DNA from: Thermoproteota archaeon
GTDB lineage: Archaea > Thermoproteota > Thermoprotei_A > Sulfolobales > Ignicoccaceae
Reading direction: 5' to 3'
DNA length: 63,155 nucleotides
Assembly (NCBI GenBank): GCA_013154085.1
Contig: JAADDE010000038.1
Span: 1 to 63,155, forward strand
Part shown: piece by piece, positions 1 through 7,718 of the stretch
Layout: every line of letters begins with the position of its first letter
Numbering within the stretch: position 1 is the first letter of the stretch
Translations under genes and position numbers: made by a program
The notes under the pieces: model-generated
Told to the model about the DNA's origin: nothing
The model's database searches: none
The model's input: the letters and a program-made list of their open reading frames with translations, nothing else

Positions 1-96
1 TACTGTTAATAATCTCGTGGATAATTGCCGGGTCCGCGCTCCGCCTCCTGAGAGGGCAATAAGCCTCTCCGCGCCGGTGACTCCGGGCCGCAGGCT

Positions 97-2136
97 TTGC
101 TGGAGAGATTGGCTAGCGTGGAGACCGTAGCGAAGGTAACGTTTCTGCTGGCAGTGGCGCTTGCCATTACGTCGGCCGTCCTGCTGAGGATTGTTCTGTC
201 GGCGGAAGGAGTGCACGTGCTGTGGAACGAGCAGATAGTCGCCACTAAGGGCCGCTACAGCGCGCTGGTCATGCCGTCTCCCTTCAGCCGCCCCTCGATA
301 ATGTTCTTCTCCGGCGACAGCGCCATAGCCCTGGAGGTCCTCTCCTTCAACGACGTTCTCTCCCTCTACAAGGGGAGGAGGCTCTCCGAGCTCACGCCCA
401 AAATATATGTAAGCGGAGGGGAGATAGTCATAGACTACGGACCCTTCCGGCGCTCCGTGAGCGTGTCTGAGGAAGGAGTTAGGGTAGCCTTCGAGGGCTT
501 CGACGAAGGGATAGTCGCCCTCACGCTGGTGGGGGTTGAAGAGATTAAGGTGTCGAACAGCACTGTGGAGCTGCTCAACGTCAGCGCGCCGCTCAACTTG
601 AGGTTCGACGTTGTAATACGATTCTCCGGGTGCTCCGCGGAGCCCGTCGACTCCTACGGGGTCTCCGGCTCCCGGTGGGCGGTGAGGCTGGCCCTCCGCT
701 GCGCCCAGCAAGCGGAGGCGCTGGTCAGCGTCAGGGGGGCCGAGGGGCCCCTCGAGGGCCGCTCGCTCCTGGGGGCCGTTACCTTCGCCATCTACTTCCT
801 CCCGCTGTGGATCGCGCTGGCGGCGCTGGCGGCTTGGAAGCTCTGGCTCTCGAAGAATTTGAGGAGCTTTAAAGGAGCCTTGGTGTTCTACGCAATCCTG
901 TCGCTGATCGCCGGCCTGAGCGGCCATCACTGGGACATGCTGATGGCCTACGAGTTCGGAAGGCTGGCCTACAACCTCCAAGACCCCTACGCGTGGACCT
1001 ACGAGAACAGCCTCTTGATAAGGGAGAAGCTCCCCATACCGCAGGCCTTCTTCCCCGGCTACGCGTACTTGCCCCACCTCATGGCCTTCTTCTACCCCCT
1101 TTACGCGCTCTACCAGATCTTGATTGGAGATACCTACTACCTCACAGTAACTCCAGAGGCTCTGAGGCTGGCCGACCAGTACTCGCTGCTATTTAAGACC
1201 AACACCTTTCTCTACTACGCGCTTGCCCACGCCTACTACTCTGCCTTCTTGTTTCTGACGGCATACCTCATAGCCAAGTACTACAGTAAGGAAAAGGCAT
1301 TTCTCTTCCTCTATTCCTTTCTGCCCTTAACAATAATAATAGAGTGGGGCATGTATGAGTGCTTCATGCTTCCGTTCCTCGTCCTCTCCCTCGCGCTCTT
1401 GAAGAAGGAGGGCCGGAGGGCCCAGTTCCTCTCCGGCCTGCTCTGGTCTCTGGGGTCCTCGAAGATATACCCCTTCCTCTCCGCCCCGGCGTTGCTGGTC
1501 CTCTCGAAGAGCAGGATCGCTTGGATTGCCGGAGCGGCCGTAGCGCAAGTCCCCACGCTCTACTTCCTCCTCAGGGAGCCGGTGGAGTTCCTGTCGTGCA
1601 CAGTCCTCTTCCACATGAACAGGAACATAGGCGACATAAACTACTTCCCAAGCTTCTTGGGGAACCCCGTCGAGCTCTTGTGGCTGGGCAGCGTTGGCTC
1701 TTGGATAGAGGTGGCCCTCCTTCTGACGACGTACTACTTGGTGTGGAAGAGGAGGCCCGAGCCGGAGGCGGCTGCCGCGTTGCCGATGGTGCCCTTCCTA
1801 CTCTTCAACCGGCTCGTCTCGCCCCAGCACTACCTGACCTTCGCGACCCTCGCCCTCTTGGCCGGCGAGGCGCTCGCCTTCGCCTACGCCGGCCTCTTGA
1901 TCTTCCTCCACGTCAACATGGTTAGGCCCACGGTGCCATACTTGGCCTACCACTGGCTCGAGGTCACCTTCACCCGCGGCTTCTTCACCTACGGCTACTC
2001 GTGGTTCATCTTGGCTCTCATACTTAGGGTCGTGCCCAGCTTGGTGTGGCCCCTCGTTTTCGTCTCGCTGGCGTCGGTCCTAACGCTGTTCTACGTCAAA
2101 GCGCTTAGGGGCCAGCTCGGCGGGGGTGCGGGGTAA
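97..2136 (+). CDS. GT-C-type membrane glycosyltransferase (candidate)
   Basis: A 679-residue polytopic membrane protein. One N-terminal membrane segment (about residues 11-33) is followed by a soluble, probably extracytoplasmic domain (about 35-225), then many hydrophobic segments to the C-terminus. The loop after the second membrane segment (HHWDMLMAYEFGRLAYN) and the motif SSKIYPFLSAPALL resemble polyprenol-phosphate mannosyltransferases of the GT-C fold (PIG-M/GT87-like), where a KIYP motif is typical. The likely role is transfer of a sugar from a lipid carrier on the outer membrane face. TTG start at 97; a GTG at 118 is possible. The donor and acceptor cannot be read from the sequence. 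NAD kinase follows after 2 bases, so they are probably co-transcribed. Confidence 0.6.
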   Translation: MLERLASVETVAKVTFLLAVALAITSAVLLRIVLSAEGVHVLWNEQIVATKGRYSALVMPSPFSRPSIMFFSGDSAIALEVLSFNDVLSLYKGRRLSELTPKIYVSGGEIVIDYGPFRRSVSVSEEGVRVAFEGFDEGIVALTLVGVEEIKVSNSTVELLNVSAPLNLRFDVVIRFSGCSAEPVDSYGVSGSRWAVRLALRCAQQAEALVSVRGAEGPLEGRSLLGAVTFAIYFLPLWIALAALAAWKLWLSKNLRSFKGALVFYAILSLIAGLSGHHWDMLMAYEFGRLAYNLQDPYAWTYENSLLIREKLPIPQAFFPGYAYLPHLMAFFYPLYALYQILIGDTYYLTVTPEALRLADQYSLLFKTNTFLYYALAHAYYSAFLFLTAYLIAKYYSKEKAFLFLYSFLPLTIIIEWGMYECFMLPFLVLSLALLKKEGRRAQFLSGLLWSLGSSKIYPFLSAPALLVLSKSRIAWIAGAAVAQVPTLYFLLREPVEFLSCTVLFHMNRNIGDINYFPSFLGNPVELLWLGSVGSWIEVALLLTTYYLVWKRRPEPEAAAALPMVPFLLFNRLVSPQHYLTFATLALLAGEALAFAYAGLLIFLHVNMVRPTVPYLAYHWLEVTFTRGFFTYGYSWFILALILRVVPSLVWPLVFVSLASVLTLFYVKALRGQLGGGAG

Positions 2137-2138
2137 GG

Positions 2139-2912
2139 ATGAGGATAGCGCTGTCCGCGAAGCCGGAGGAGAGGGCAAAGGCGATAGCGGCGAGGCTGGC
2201 GGAGCTCTTCGAGAGGGAAGGAGCCAAGGTAGAGTGGTTCCCCGAGGCGGACCTCTGCTCCTCCGACGGGATAGCGGTTGTGGGAGGGGACGGAACCCTG
2301 CTCTACACCCTCTCCAAGGCTCCCTGCAGGACCCCGCCGGTGATGACTGTGAGGGCCGGGAGGAGGGCCTTCCTGCTCGACCTCGAGCCGGAGGAGCTGG
2401 AGGAGGGCGTTAGGAGGTTCTTGAGCGGGGACTACGAGAGGGAGACGCACAGGAGGCTGGAGGTCGCGGGCATCTACGCACTCAACGAGTTTGCTGTGCT
2501 GAGCAAGTGGAGGAGGGTCACGAAGCTCAACGTCGAGGCCTCCGGATTTAAGGTCTACGAAGGGCTGGAGGGGGACGGGATAATAGTTTCCACAACCTTG
2601 GGCTCCTCCGCGTACGCGCTGAGCGCCGGCGGGCCCTTGGTGGACCCCCGCGCAGAGGTGATGTTGCTCGTCCCCGTGAACCCCATCCAGCTCGACGCCC
2701 GGAGCGTGGTGCTCCCTCCGGAGGCGGAGGTGAGGCTCGAGATAGTTTACAACACCTCGGAGGTCGTCGCGCTGGCCGACGGCATAAACGAGCTCTCCGG
2801 GGAGGAGTTCAGCGTGTCCTTGAGGGGGCCCGAGGTCACATTCGCCCGCTTCAAGCCCAGGGAGTTCTACGCAAGGCTTATAGAGCTGAGGTCGTTCAGA
2901 CCCAAGGCATAA
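2139..2912 (+). CDS. nadK: NAD kinase
   Basis: Phosphorylates NAD to NADP with ATP (or polyphosphate) in the cytoplasm. The 257 residues carry the family GGDGT motif at about 49-53, an NE pair at about 116-117, and the glycine-rich GDGIIVSTTLGSSAYALSAG signature at about 145-164, where NAD kinases bind NAD and form the active site. Length is normal for archaeal NadK. ATG start 2 bases after the preceding stop, and 1 base before the next start, so it lies inside an operon with the membrane glycosyltransferase and CbiX. Confidence 0.93.
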   Translation: MRIALSAKPEERAKAIAARLAELFEREGAKVEWFPEADLCSSDGIAVVGGDGTLLYTLSKAPCRTPPVMTVRAGRRAFLLDLEPEELEEGVRRFLSGDYERETHRRLEVAGIYALNEFAVLSKWRRVTKLNVEASGFKVYEGLEGDGIIVSTTLGSSAYALSAGGPLVDPRAEVMLLVPVNPIQLDARSVVLPPEAEVRLEIVYNTSEVVALADGINELSGEEFSVSLRGPEVTFARFKPREFYARLIELRSFRPKA

Positions 2913-2913
2913 A

Positions 2914-3276
2914 ATGAGGGCCGCTTTCGTCCTCGTGGCTCACGGAAGCAAGAACAAGAAGTTCTACGATATGGTCGAGAGGGTGGCGAAGGAGCTTGAG
3001 GGCGCTGTGGGGGGCGAGGTCAAGGTCGGCTACTTGATGGGGGAGCCCAGCGTGGAGGAAGCCGTTAGGTCCGCAGAGGGCGAGGTCGTGGTGGTTGTTC
3101 CGTTCTTCATTTCGGAGAGCTCCCACGTGGTGAGGGACGTGAGGGAGAGGGCCCTCAAGGCCTCCAACGGGAGGAAGGTAATATTCGCCAAGCCCTTGGG
3201 CGACCACCCGCTGGTCGTGAAGGCCCTCCTCTCCCGCTACTTGGAGGCGCTCGAGGATGAGGGCCTACGCCTTTGA
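2914..3276 (+). CDS. cbiX: Short-form sirohydrochlorin cobaltochelatase CbiX
   Basis: A 120-residue protein of the short archaeal chelatase class (CbiX-S), which inserts cobalt (or nickel/iron) into sirohydrochlorin as a homodimer. The family start AFVLVAHGSKN is present with the metal-binding His at residue 10, and the second conserved stretch VVVVVPFFISESSHVVRDV contains the second active-site His. Being half the length of bacterial CbiX/CbiK is normal for archaea. ATG start. Its last 20 bases overlap the next gene. Which metal it uses cannot be decided here. Confidence 0.88.
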   Translation: MRAAFVLVAHGSKNKKFYDMVERVAKELEGAVGGEVKVGYLMGEPSVEEAVRSAEGEVVVVVPFFISESSHVVRDVRERALKASNGRKVIFAKPLGDHPLVVKALLSRYLEALEDEGLRL

Positions 3277-3697
3277 GGCGAGGTTCCACGCGAACGTTCA
3301 AGCGCTCCACCGTAGCACCTTGGAGGTCACCTGCGAGGAGCGCTTGACGCCCAGAGGGGACTGCGTGGCGCTCACCTCCTCCACCCACGACCCCTCTGCC
3401 TTAGCGGAGGCCTGCCCGGACGGGTGGGAGGGGGCTCTGGTGGTTCTGACGCGCTTCGGGGGGTTCTGGGTTAGGGGAACCTGCGCCCCCGAAGGGGTCG
3501 GGTGCTCTTTCGTGATACGAAAGAGCTCCTCCCGGGCGCCCCGGACCTTGATTATAGGGGCCGACAAGTCGGCCTCGGACATCCCGAGGGAGGTGGTAAA
3601 GAAAGGGAGGCTGTGGGGAGCCAGAGCTCTGCTCATCCTCCTGAGTAGACCGCGTAGCCGTGGGCCAGCAGTATGGCCATGGCCACGCCGAGGGTGA
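3257..3697 (+). CDS. DUF371 family protein
   Basis: A 146-residue protein matching the archaeal DUF371 pattern: an N-terminal HANVQALHRSTLEVTCEE segment followed by LTPRGDCVAL, and later a GADKSASDIP motif. Function of the family is unknown. The C-terminal 30 or so residues are Arg/Pro-rich and lie over the end of the convergent transporter gene (3633-3697), so the tail may be poorly conserved. The start ATG overlaps the end of cbiX by 20 bases, indicating translational coupling. Confidence 0.7.
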   Translation: MRAYAFEARFHANVQALHRSTLEVTCEERLTPRGDCVALTSSTHDPSALAEACPDGWEGALVVLTRFGGFWVRGTCAPEGVGCSFVIRKSSSRAPRTLIIGADKSASDIPREVVKKGRLWGARALLILLSRPRSRGPAVWPWPRRG

Positions 3698-5333
3698 TGG
3701 CAACCACCGGCACGCCGACCTTAAACCAGTCCCAGAACCTCACCACCTTGCCGTGCCTCTCCAGTATGCCCAGCGCCACTATGTTGGCGGTGCTCCCTAT
3801 CAAGCTCATGTTCCCGCCCATGGTAGCTCCGTACAGCAGGGACCACCACAGAAGGTCTCCGCCGGGCAGGCCGATTTCTATGAGCGTCTTCACCACCGGA
3901 GTTAGGGCCACGACCACCGGCATGTTGTCTAAGAAGGCAGATATTACGGCAGATATTATTGTTATCATTATGGCGAGCGTTATCGTGGACTCGAAGGTTA
4001 AGCCGCCTACGCTCTGGACCAAGGCATATGCCATCTTGTCCGTGACTCCCGTATAGCTCAGCGCAGAAGCTATTGCGAAGAGGAACATGAAGAACACCAG
4101 GGTCCACCACTCCACGCCCTTCTCTATCAGCCTTCTGGGCTCCTCGTGGAGGAGCATCAGCACGGCGGCGACCACTATGGGGCTGAAGATCAGCACGGCG
4201 TCGGAGGTGACCCTCGCGTGGATGCTCGCCTCCCCGGCCCCGGTCATGAGCGCGTAAAGCGCGTCCAGCCCGGCGTTGATGAGGTCTGCAATTATCGTGT
4301 GGAGCGCTATTAAGGTAAGGACCGTTATGAAGAAGGCCCAGCCCAAGCGGAACCTCCTGAGGGCCTCCTCCACCCTCTTGGCGTCCTCTCCCCTCAGCTC
4401 GCCCCTCTTGAACTTTTCGTACTCCTCCTTGCTTATTCCGAGGGCGCTCCACTCGTCCAGCACGACCTCAGAGCCCTTCTCCTTGAGCTTCTTGAACAGC
4501 CCGGCCTTCCTCAGCCAGACAGCCGAGAAGGGGAGTAGGACTAGGAGCGCCGCTATGCTGCCCGGAGTGGCCCACTGGAGGAAGTCGCCGAACGTCTTGC
4601 CGGACTGCAGGGCTATGTAGATGCCTATCGGGTTGCCTATCATCGTTGCGGACGACCCTATGTTGGTGGCGAAGACAGAGTAGATCACAAGCGGTATGGG
4701 ATTCATGTTCAGCATGCTGGCTATTGATATAACTACCTTCGTTACGAACACGATGCTCGTAACCTCGTCAACCAGAGCCGCCATGATCCAGCTCAAGAAG
4801 CCCAGTATGACCAAGAACCTGAACGGCTTGAAGCCGCTGGCCTTGACGAGCTTGACGGTTATCCAGCCCAAGACCCCGCTCTCGCTGAGGTACTCCACAA
4901 TCACCATCATTGATATTAGGAACAATATCAGCCCGAGCTCCATGTGCTCTATGATGAGCTTGAAGGGCGCGGCGCCTAAGAAGAGCAGCGTGGCCACTCC
5001 TATCATGACGAAGCTGAGCCTCTTCCTCCAGAACATTAATGTACCTAGAATCGCTATGACGAAGGCTGTGGTCGCGAGGGCCTCGCTGAACGCCACCACT
5101 CCGGAGTTCAGGCTGACGTTGCACTTCTCTTTGACCAGCTCTTCAACGTTTATCCCGTGCTCCATGAGGGGCTTTATCCACTCGCAGTGCTTGAGCTGGA
5201 AGCCGTAGATGATCTTCTCCACAACCTTGGCGAGGGGACCTTGAGCCTCGACCTTTAGGGAGCTGTAGGCAATGTACGACAGCACGAACGTCGCCAGCGC
5301 TGCTATTACTAGGATCAGCGCGTTCCTCTTCAT
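3633..5333 (-). CDS. ArsB/NhaD-type ion transporter
   Basis: A 566-residue membrane protein with about 12 or more hydrophobic segments, of the ion transporter superfamily (ArsB, NhaD, citrate/P-protein type). Two internally related hairpin motifs are visible: NIGSSATMIGNPIGIYIA in the first half and GGNMSLIGSTANIVALGI in the second, the usual Gly-Asn/Ala-Asn signatures of that fold. A charged cytoplasmic loop (about residues 280-325) joins the halves. Substrate (Na+/H+, arsenite or dicarboxylate) cannot be assigned. ATG start. It is transcribed alone and overlaps the convergent DUF371 gene by 65 bases. Confidence 0.75.
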   Translation of the reverse strand: MKRNALILVIAALATFVLSYIAYSSLKVEAQGPLAKVVEKIIYGFQLKHCEWIKPLMEHGINVEELVKEKCNVSLNSGVVAFSEALATTAFVIAILGTLMFWRKRLSFVMIGVATLLFLGAAPFKLIIEHMELGLILFLISMMVIVEYLSESGVLGWITVKLVKASGFKPFRFLVILGFLSWIMAALVDEVTSIVFVTKVVISIASMLNMNPIPLVIYSVFATNIGSSATMIGNPIGIYIALQSGKTFGDFLQWATPGSIAALLVLLPFSAVWLRKAGLFKKLKEKGSEVVLDEWSALGISKEEYEKFKRGELRGEDAKRVEEALRRFRLGWAFFITVLTLIALHTIIADLINAGLDALYALMTGAGEASIHARVTSDAVLIFSPIVVAAVLMLLHEEPRRLIEKGVEWWTLVFFMFLFAIASALSYTGVTDKMAYALVQSVGGLTFESTITLAIMITIISAVISAFLDNMPVVVALTPVVKTLIEIGLPGGDLLWWSLLYGATMGGNMSLIGSTANIVALGILERHGKVVRFWDWFKVGVPVVAITLGVAMAILLAHGYAVYSGG

Positions 5334-5375
5334 CTGAACCCTGCGTGGCTGGTAAAGGCGCTCCTTTTTTCCTTT

Positions 5376-5438
5376 AGGGCTCGGTTACCCCGGAGCAAGG
5401 CCGTCACCGCTCGGCGAGCATGACTCACCTCATCGCCT
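5376..5438 (-). ncRNA. Candidate C/D box sRNA (a)
   Basis: On the minus strand, immediately after the shikimate kinase stop: C-like box CGATGAG (5429-5435), a guide-sized gap, D'-like CCGA, 3 bases, C'-like GTGACGG, a second gap, then D-like CCGA (5381-5384). Spacing fits archaeal C/D box sRNAs. The first U of the C box and the second U of the D boxes are replaced, so the call is tentative. It is strengthened by seven similar segments in this window. Confidence 0.4.
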
Positions 5439-6234
5439 AGGGCAAGTAGGCCGGCTCGTTAATTACCTCAGCGACTAAAGGCTCGCCGAAGCGCTTCCAA
5501 GCGTCGAGCACCTCTTCGGCCTTGTCCGGCTCCGCCAGCGCCACGTACGAGGGCCCGTTCCCGCTCACCGAGGCCGAGAGCGCCCCGGCCCTCAGCGCGG
5601 CCACGGCGGGCTCTTGGGAGTACCCTAGGGCTCCCGCCACGAGGGCCCCGTTAAGGTTCATTGCCTCGAAGACCTCACCGCTCTTGACCAGCTCGTAAAC
5701 CTTCAAGAACTCCCTCCGGAAGGCGCGGAGCCTTTCCGACACCTCCCCGTAGCTCATCCCCCTCCCGCCCTTGGGTAGCACCACGGCCTTCACCCCCTCG
5801 AGGGCCCTCCTGTGCTCAACCACCATCTCCGCGTTGTCCGTCACCACCAGCCCTCCAAGCAGGCTCGCGGAGGCGTCGTCGAAGGCGCCGGTGACGGTCA
5901 CCCCGGCCCTCCTGGCCGCCTCCACCGAGAGCTTCAGCACGTAGTACGGAGAGGGCCTCATGCCGCACCTCTCGAAGAGCGCCAGCGTGGCCGCGTTGGC
6001 GACGGCGGAAGAGGACTTGAGCCCGCCGGCCCTCGGCACCTCGCTGCGGACCTCGAAGCCCACCTCACCTACGTCGCACACCCTCTCCCGGAAGGTCTCC
6101 AGCACAGCCTTTAGGAGCCCCTCAGCCCTCCCCTCCCGGACCTCTACCTCCACCTTAAGGGATATGGCGAAGGCGGCTCCCTTCCACGAAGCTATCGCGT
6201 TGAGCACGCTCCCTCCGGCATACGCGCGGGCCAC
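5437..6234 (-). CDS. aroK: Archaeal shikimate kinase (GHMP family)
   Basis: Phosphorylates shikimate to shikimate-3-phosphate in aromatic amino acid synthesis. Archaea use a GHMP-superfamily enzyme unrelated to bacterial AroK, and the 265 residues show it: an N-terminal YAGGSVLNAIASWKGAAF segment, the ATP-binding GGLKSSSAVANA motif at about residues 70-81, and a C-terminal SVSGNGPSYVAL motif typical of GHMP kinases. GTG start at 6232-6234. It is divergent from the beta-propeller gene across a short region with an inverted repeat. No other shikimate pathway gene is adjacent. Confidence 0.88.
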   Translation of the reverse strand: MARAYAGGSVLNAIASWKGAAFAISLKVEVEVREGRAEGLLKAVLETFRERVCDVGEVGFEVRSEVPRAGGLKSSSAVANAATLALFERCGMRPSPYYVLKLSVEAARRAGVTVTGAFDDASASLLGGLVVTDNAEMVVEHRRALEGVKAVVLPKGGRGMSYGEVSERLRAFRREFLKVYELVKSGEVFEAMNLNGALVAGALGYSQEPAVAALRAGALSASVSGNGPSYVALAEPDKAEEVLDAWKRFGEPLVAEVINEPAYLP

Positions 6235-6257
6235 GGCGGTCCCTCCGCACTTTTAAG

Positions 6258-6294
6258 AAGTTCAGTTAAAAGCGGGAGGTTTCGCACTGAACTT
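6258..6294. promoter_or_regulatory. Inverted repeat in divergent promoter
   Basis: AAGTTCAGT (6258-6266) and its exact reverse complement ACTGAACTT (6286-6294) are separated by 19 bases. Between the arms lies a TATA-like GTTAAAAGC suited to the + strand gene at 6309. Just outside the left arm is CTTTTAAG, a TATA-like box suited to the - strand shikimate kinase. The geometry is that of a regulator site in a shared promoter. No regulator is identified. Confidence 0.5.
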
Positions 6295-6308
6295 GGGGAG
6301 CACGAGCG

Positions 6309-7718
6309 ATGTCCTTGACTCTTTCAGAAATTCTGGAGAAAAAATTGCCTAAGAAGATTAATTCGATAGCATTAATAGAAAACGAAACGTTGGCCGCGGC
6401 GAGCGACGACGGCTGTGTATACATAATAGATTGGAACGGAAACGAAATTGCTAGGTACTGCGGCAAAGCCCCTATGACGTCTGTTGCCGGCTTCGGGGAC
6501 AGGATATTCGTAGGCTCCAGAGGCGATGCGGTGTACGTCCTCGACACCAAGGGGGATCTGCTGGAAACCGTCAGGACCCGCTACTCAGAGGTCATTAGTC
6601 CCGTGAGCCAGACCGAGTTCGTCGGATGCTCAGACGCGTGCGCGAAGCTCGGCGTCGGCGGCTCGAGGGGATGGGTTTACGACATAGGCCACGTCGGGAA
6701 AGACATAGCCGTCGGGGGCGACAAGGTCTACGTGCCCGACGCGGTGTGGCGGAAGGTCCACGAGGTGGACTTGGACAGCGGGAACGGGAGCATGATGATA
6801 AGCTTCAAGGACAGGCCGTTTTCTGTGGACTTCAGGGACGGCAGACTGCTCGTCGGCACCAGCAGAGGAATAGCGCTCTTCAACGGCACCGAGGAGTGGT
6901 GGACCAAGCCTCTGGGCCCCCAAGTGACCCTGGCCAAGTTCCTGGACGACTACATAGTCGCGGTTAACCTCGCGAACAAGAAGCTGGTTGTGCTGGACAT
7001 GAAGGGATCAACGATGTTGGAAAAAGACCTCCCCACCAAACCCAGCGCCTTGGCCGTTTCAAAGGGAGTGCTGGCGGTGGGCTTTTACGACGGCACGCTG
7101 AAGGTCTTCGAGGTCCACTCCTTCAAGGAAGAAGCGGTCCCGGAGGTGGAGGAGCTCACGAGGACCGAAGCAGATGATGAAATATCCCAGCTTCGCGAAA
7201 TAGCTGAGGGCTCCTACTTAGGAACTCCCGTAGCCAAGGAGATAATTGCAGAAATCAGCGAGATTGTGGAGGAGCTGGAGGGAGGGAACAACATAAGCGA
7301 TATGATAAGGTCTGTCTTGATGAAGGTGGAGGAGCTCACGAACACCGCTTCGGCGGACTGGAGGCAGGTCTACGCGAACTACGAGGAGGCCGAGAGGATG
7401 CTGGAGGGCGTGCTGGAGGTAATCAAGAGGCTGAGGGAGCGGATAGGCGAGGTCAGCGGATGTCCTCCTCCGGAGGACCTGCTCGAAATCTTAAGGCTGA
7501 CCAACGTCAAGGAGTTCACCCGCAGGATCGCGGAGCTGGCGCCGGAGGGCACGGACGTGAAGGAGAGGGTGAAGGCCGGGGCGAGGGTTCTGAAGAGGTG
7601 CCTCGAGAGGTACTACTTACTCCCCTCCTCGGAGGAGATAGCGGAAGTGGAGAAGATGCTGGAGGACGTGAAGCAGCAGAAAGAAGTTGTAAAGGCCTTG
7701 CTGGAGTCCGGCCTCTAG
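6309..7718 (+). CDS. Beta-propeller/coiled-coil protein of unknown function
   Basis: A 469-residue protein with no signal peptide. Residues about 15-275 contain repeated short beta-strand units of the WD/PQQ-like type, for example AAASDDGCVYIIDWNG, IFVGSRGDAVYVLDTKGD and LAVGFYDGTLKVFEV, suggesting a propeller of about six or seven blades. Residues about 285-469 are highly charged and helical with heptad character, ending DVKQQKEVVKALLESGL. This suggests a cytoplasmic scaffold, but no catalytic motif is seen and I do not recognise the family. It is divergent from shikimate kinase and overlaps the convergent complex I subunit by 4 bases. Confidence 0.55.
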   Translation: MSLTLSEILEKKLPKKINSIALIENETLAAASDDGCVYIIDWNGNEIARYCGKAPMTSVAGFGDRIFVGSRGDAVYVLDTKGDLLETVRTRYSEVISPVSQTEFVGCSDACAKLGVGGSRGWVYDIGHVGKDIAVGGDKVYVPDAVWRKVHEVDLDSGNGSMMISFKDRPFSVDFRDGRLLVGTSRGIALFNGTEEWWTKPLGPQVTLAKFLDDYIVAVNLANKKLVVLDMKGSTMLEKDLPTKPSALAVSKGVLAVGFYDGTLKVFEVHSFKEEAVPEVEELTRTEADDEISQLREIAEGSYLGTPVAKEIIAEISEIVEELEGGNNISDMIRSVLMKVEELTNTASADWRQVYANYEEAERMLEGVLEVIKRLRERIGEVSGCPPPEDLLEILRLTNVKEFTRRIAELAPEGTDVKERVKAGARVLKRCLERYYLLPSSEEIAEVEKMLEDVKQQKEVVKALLESGL

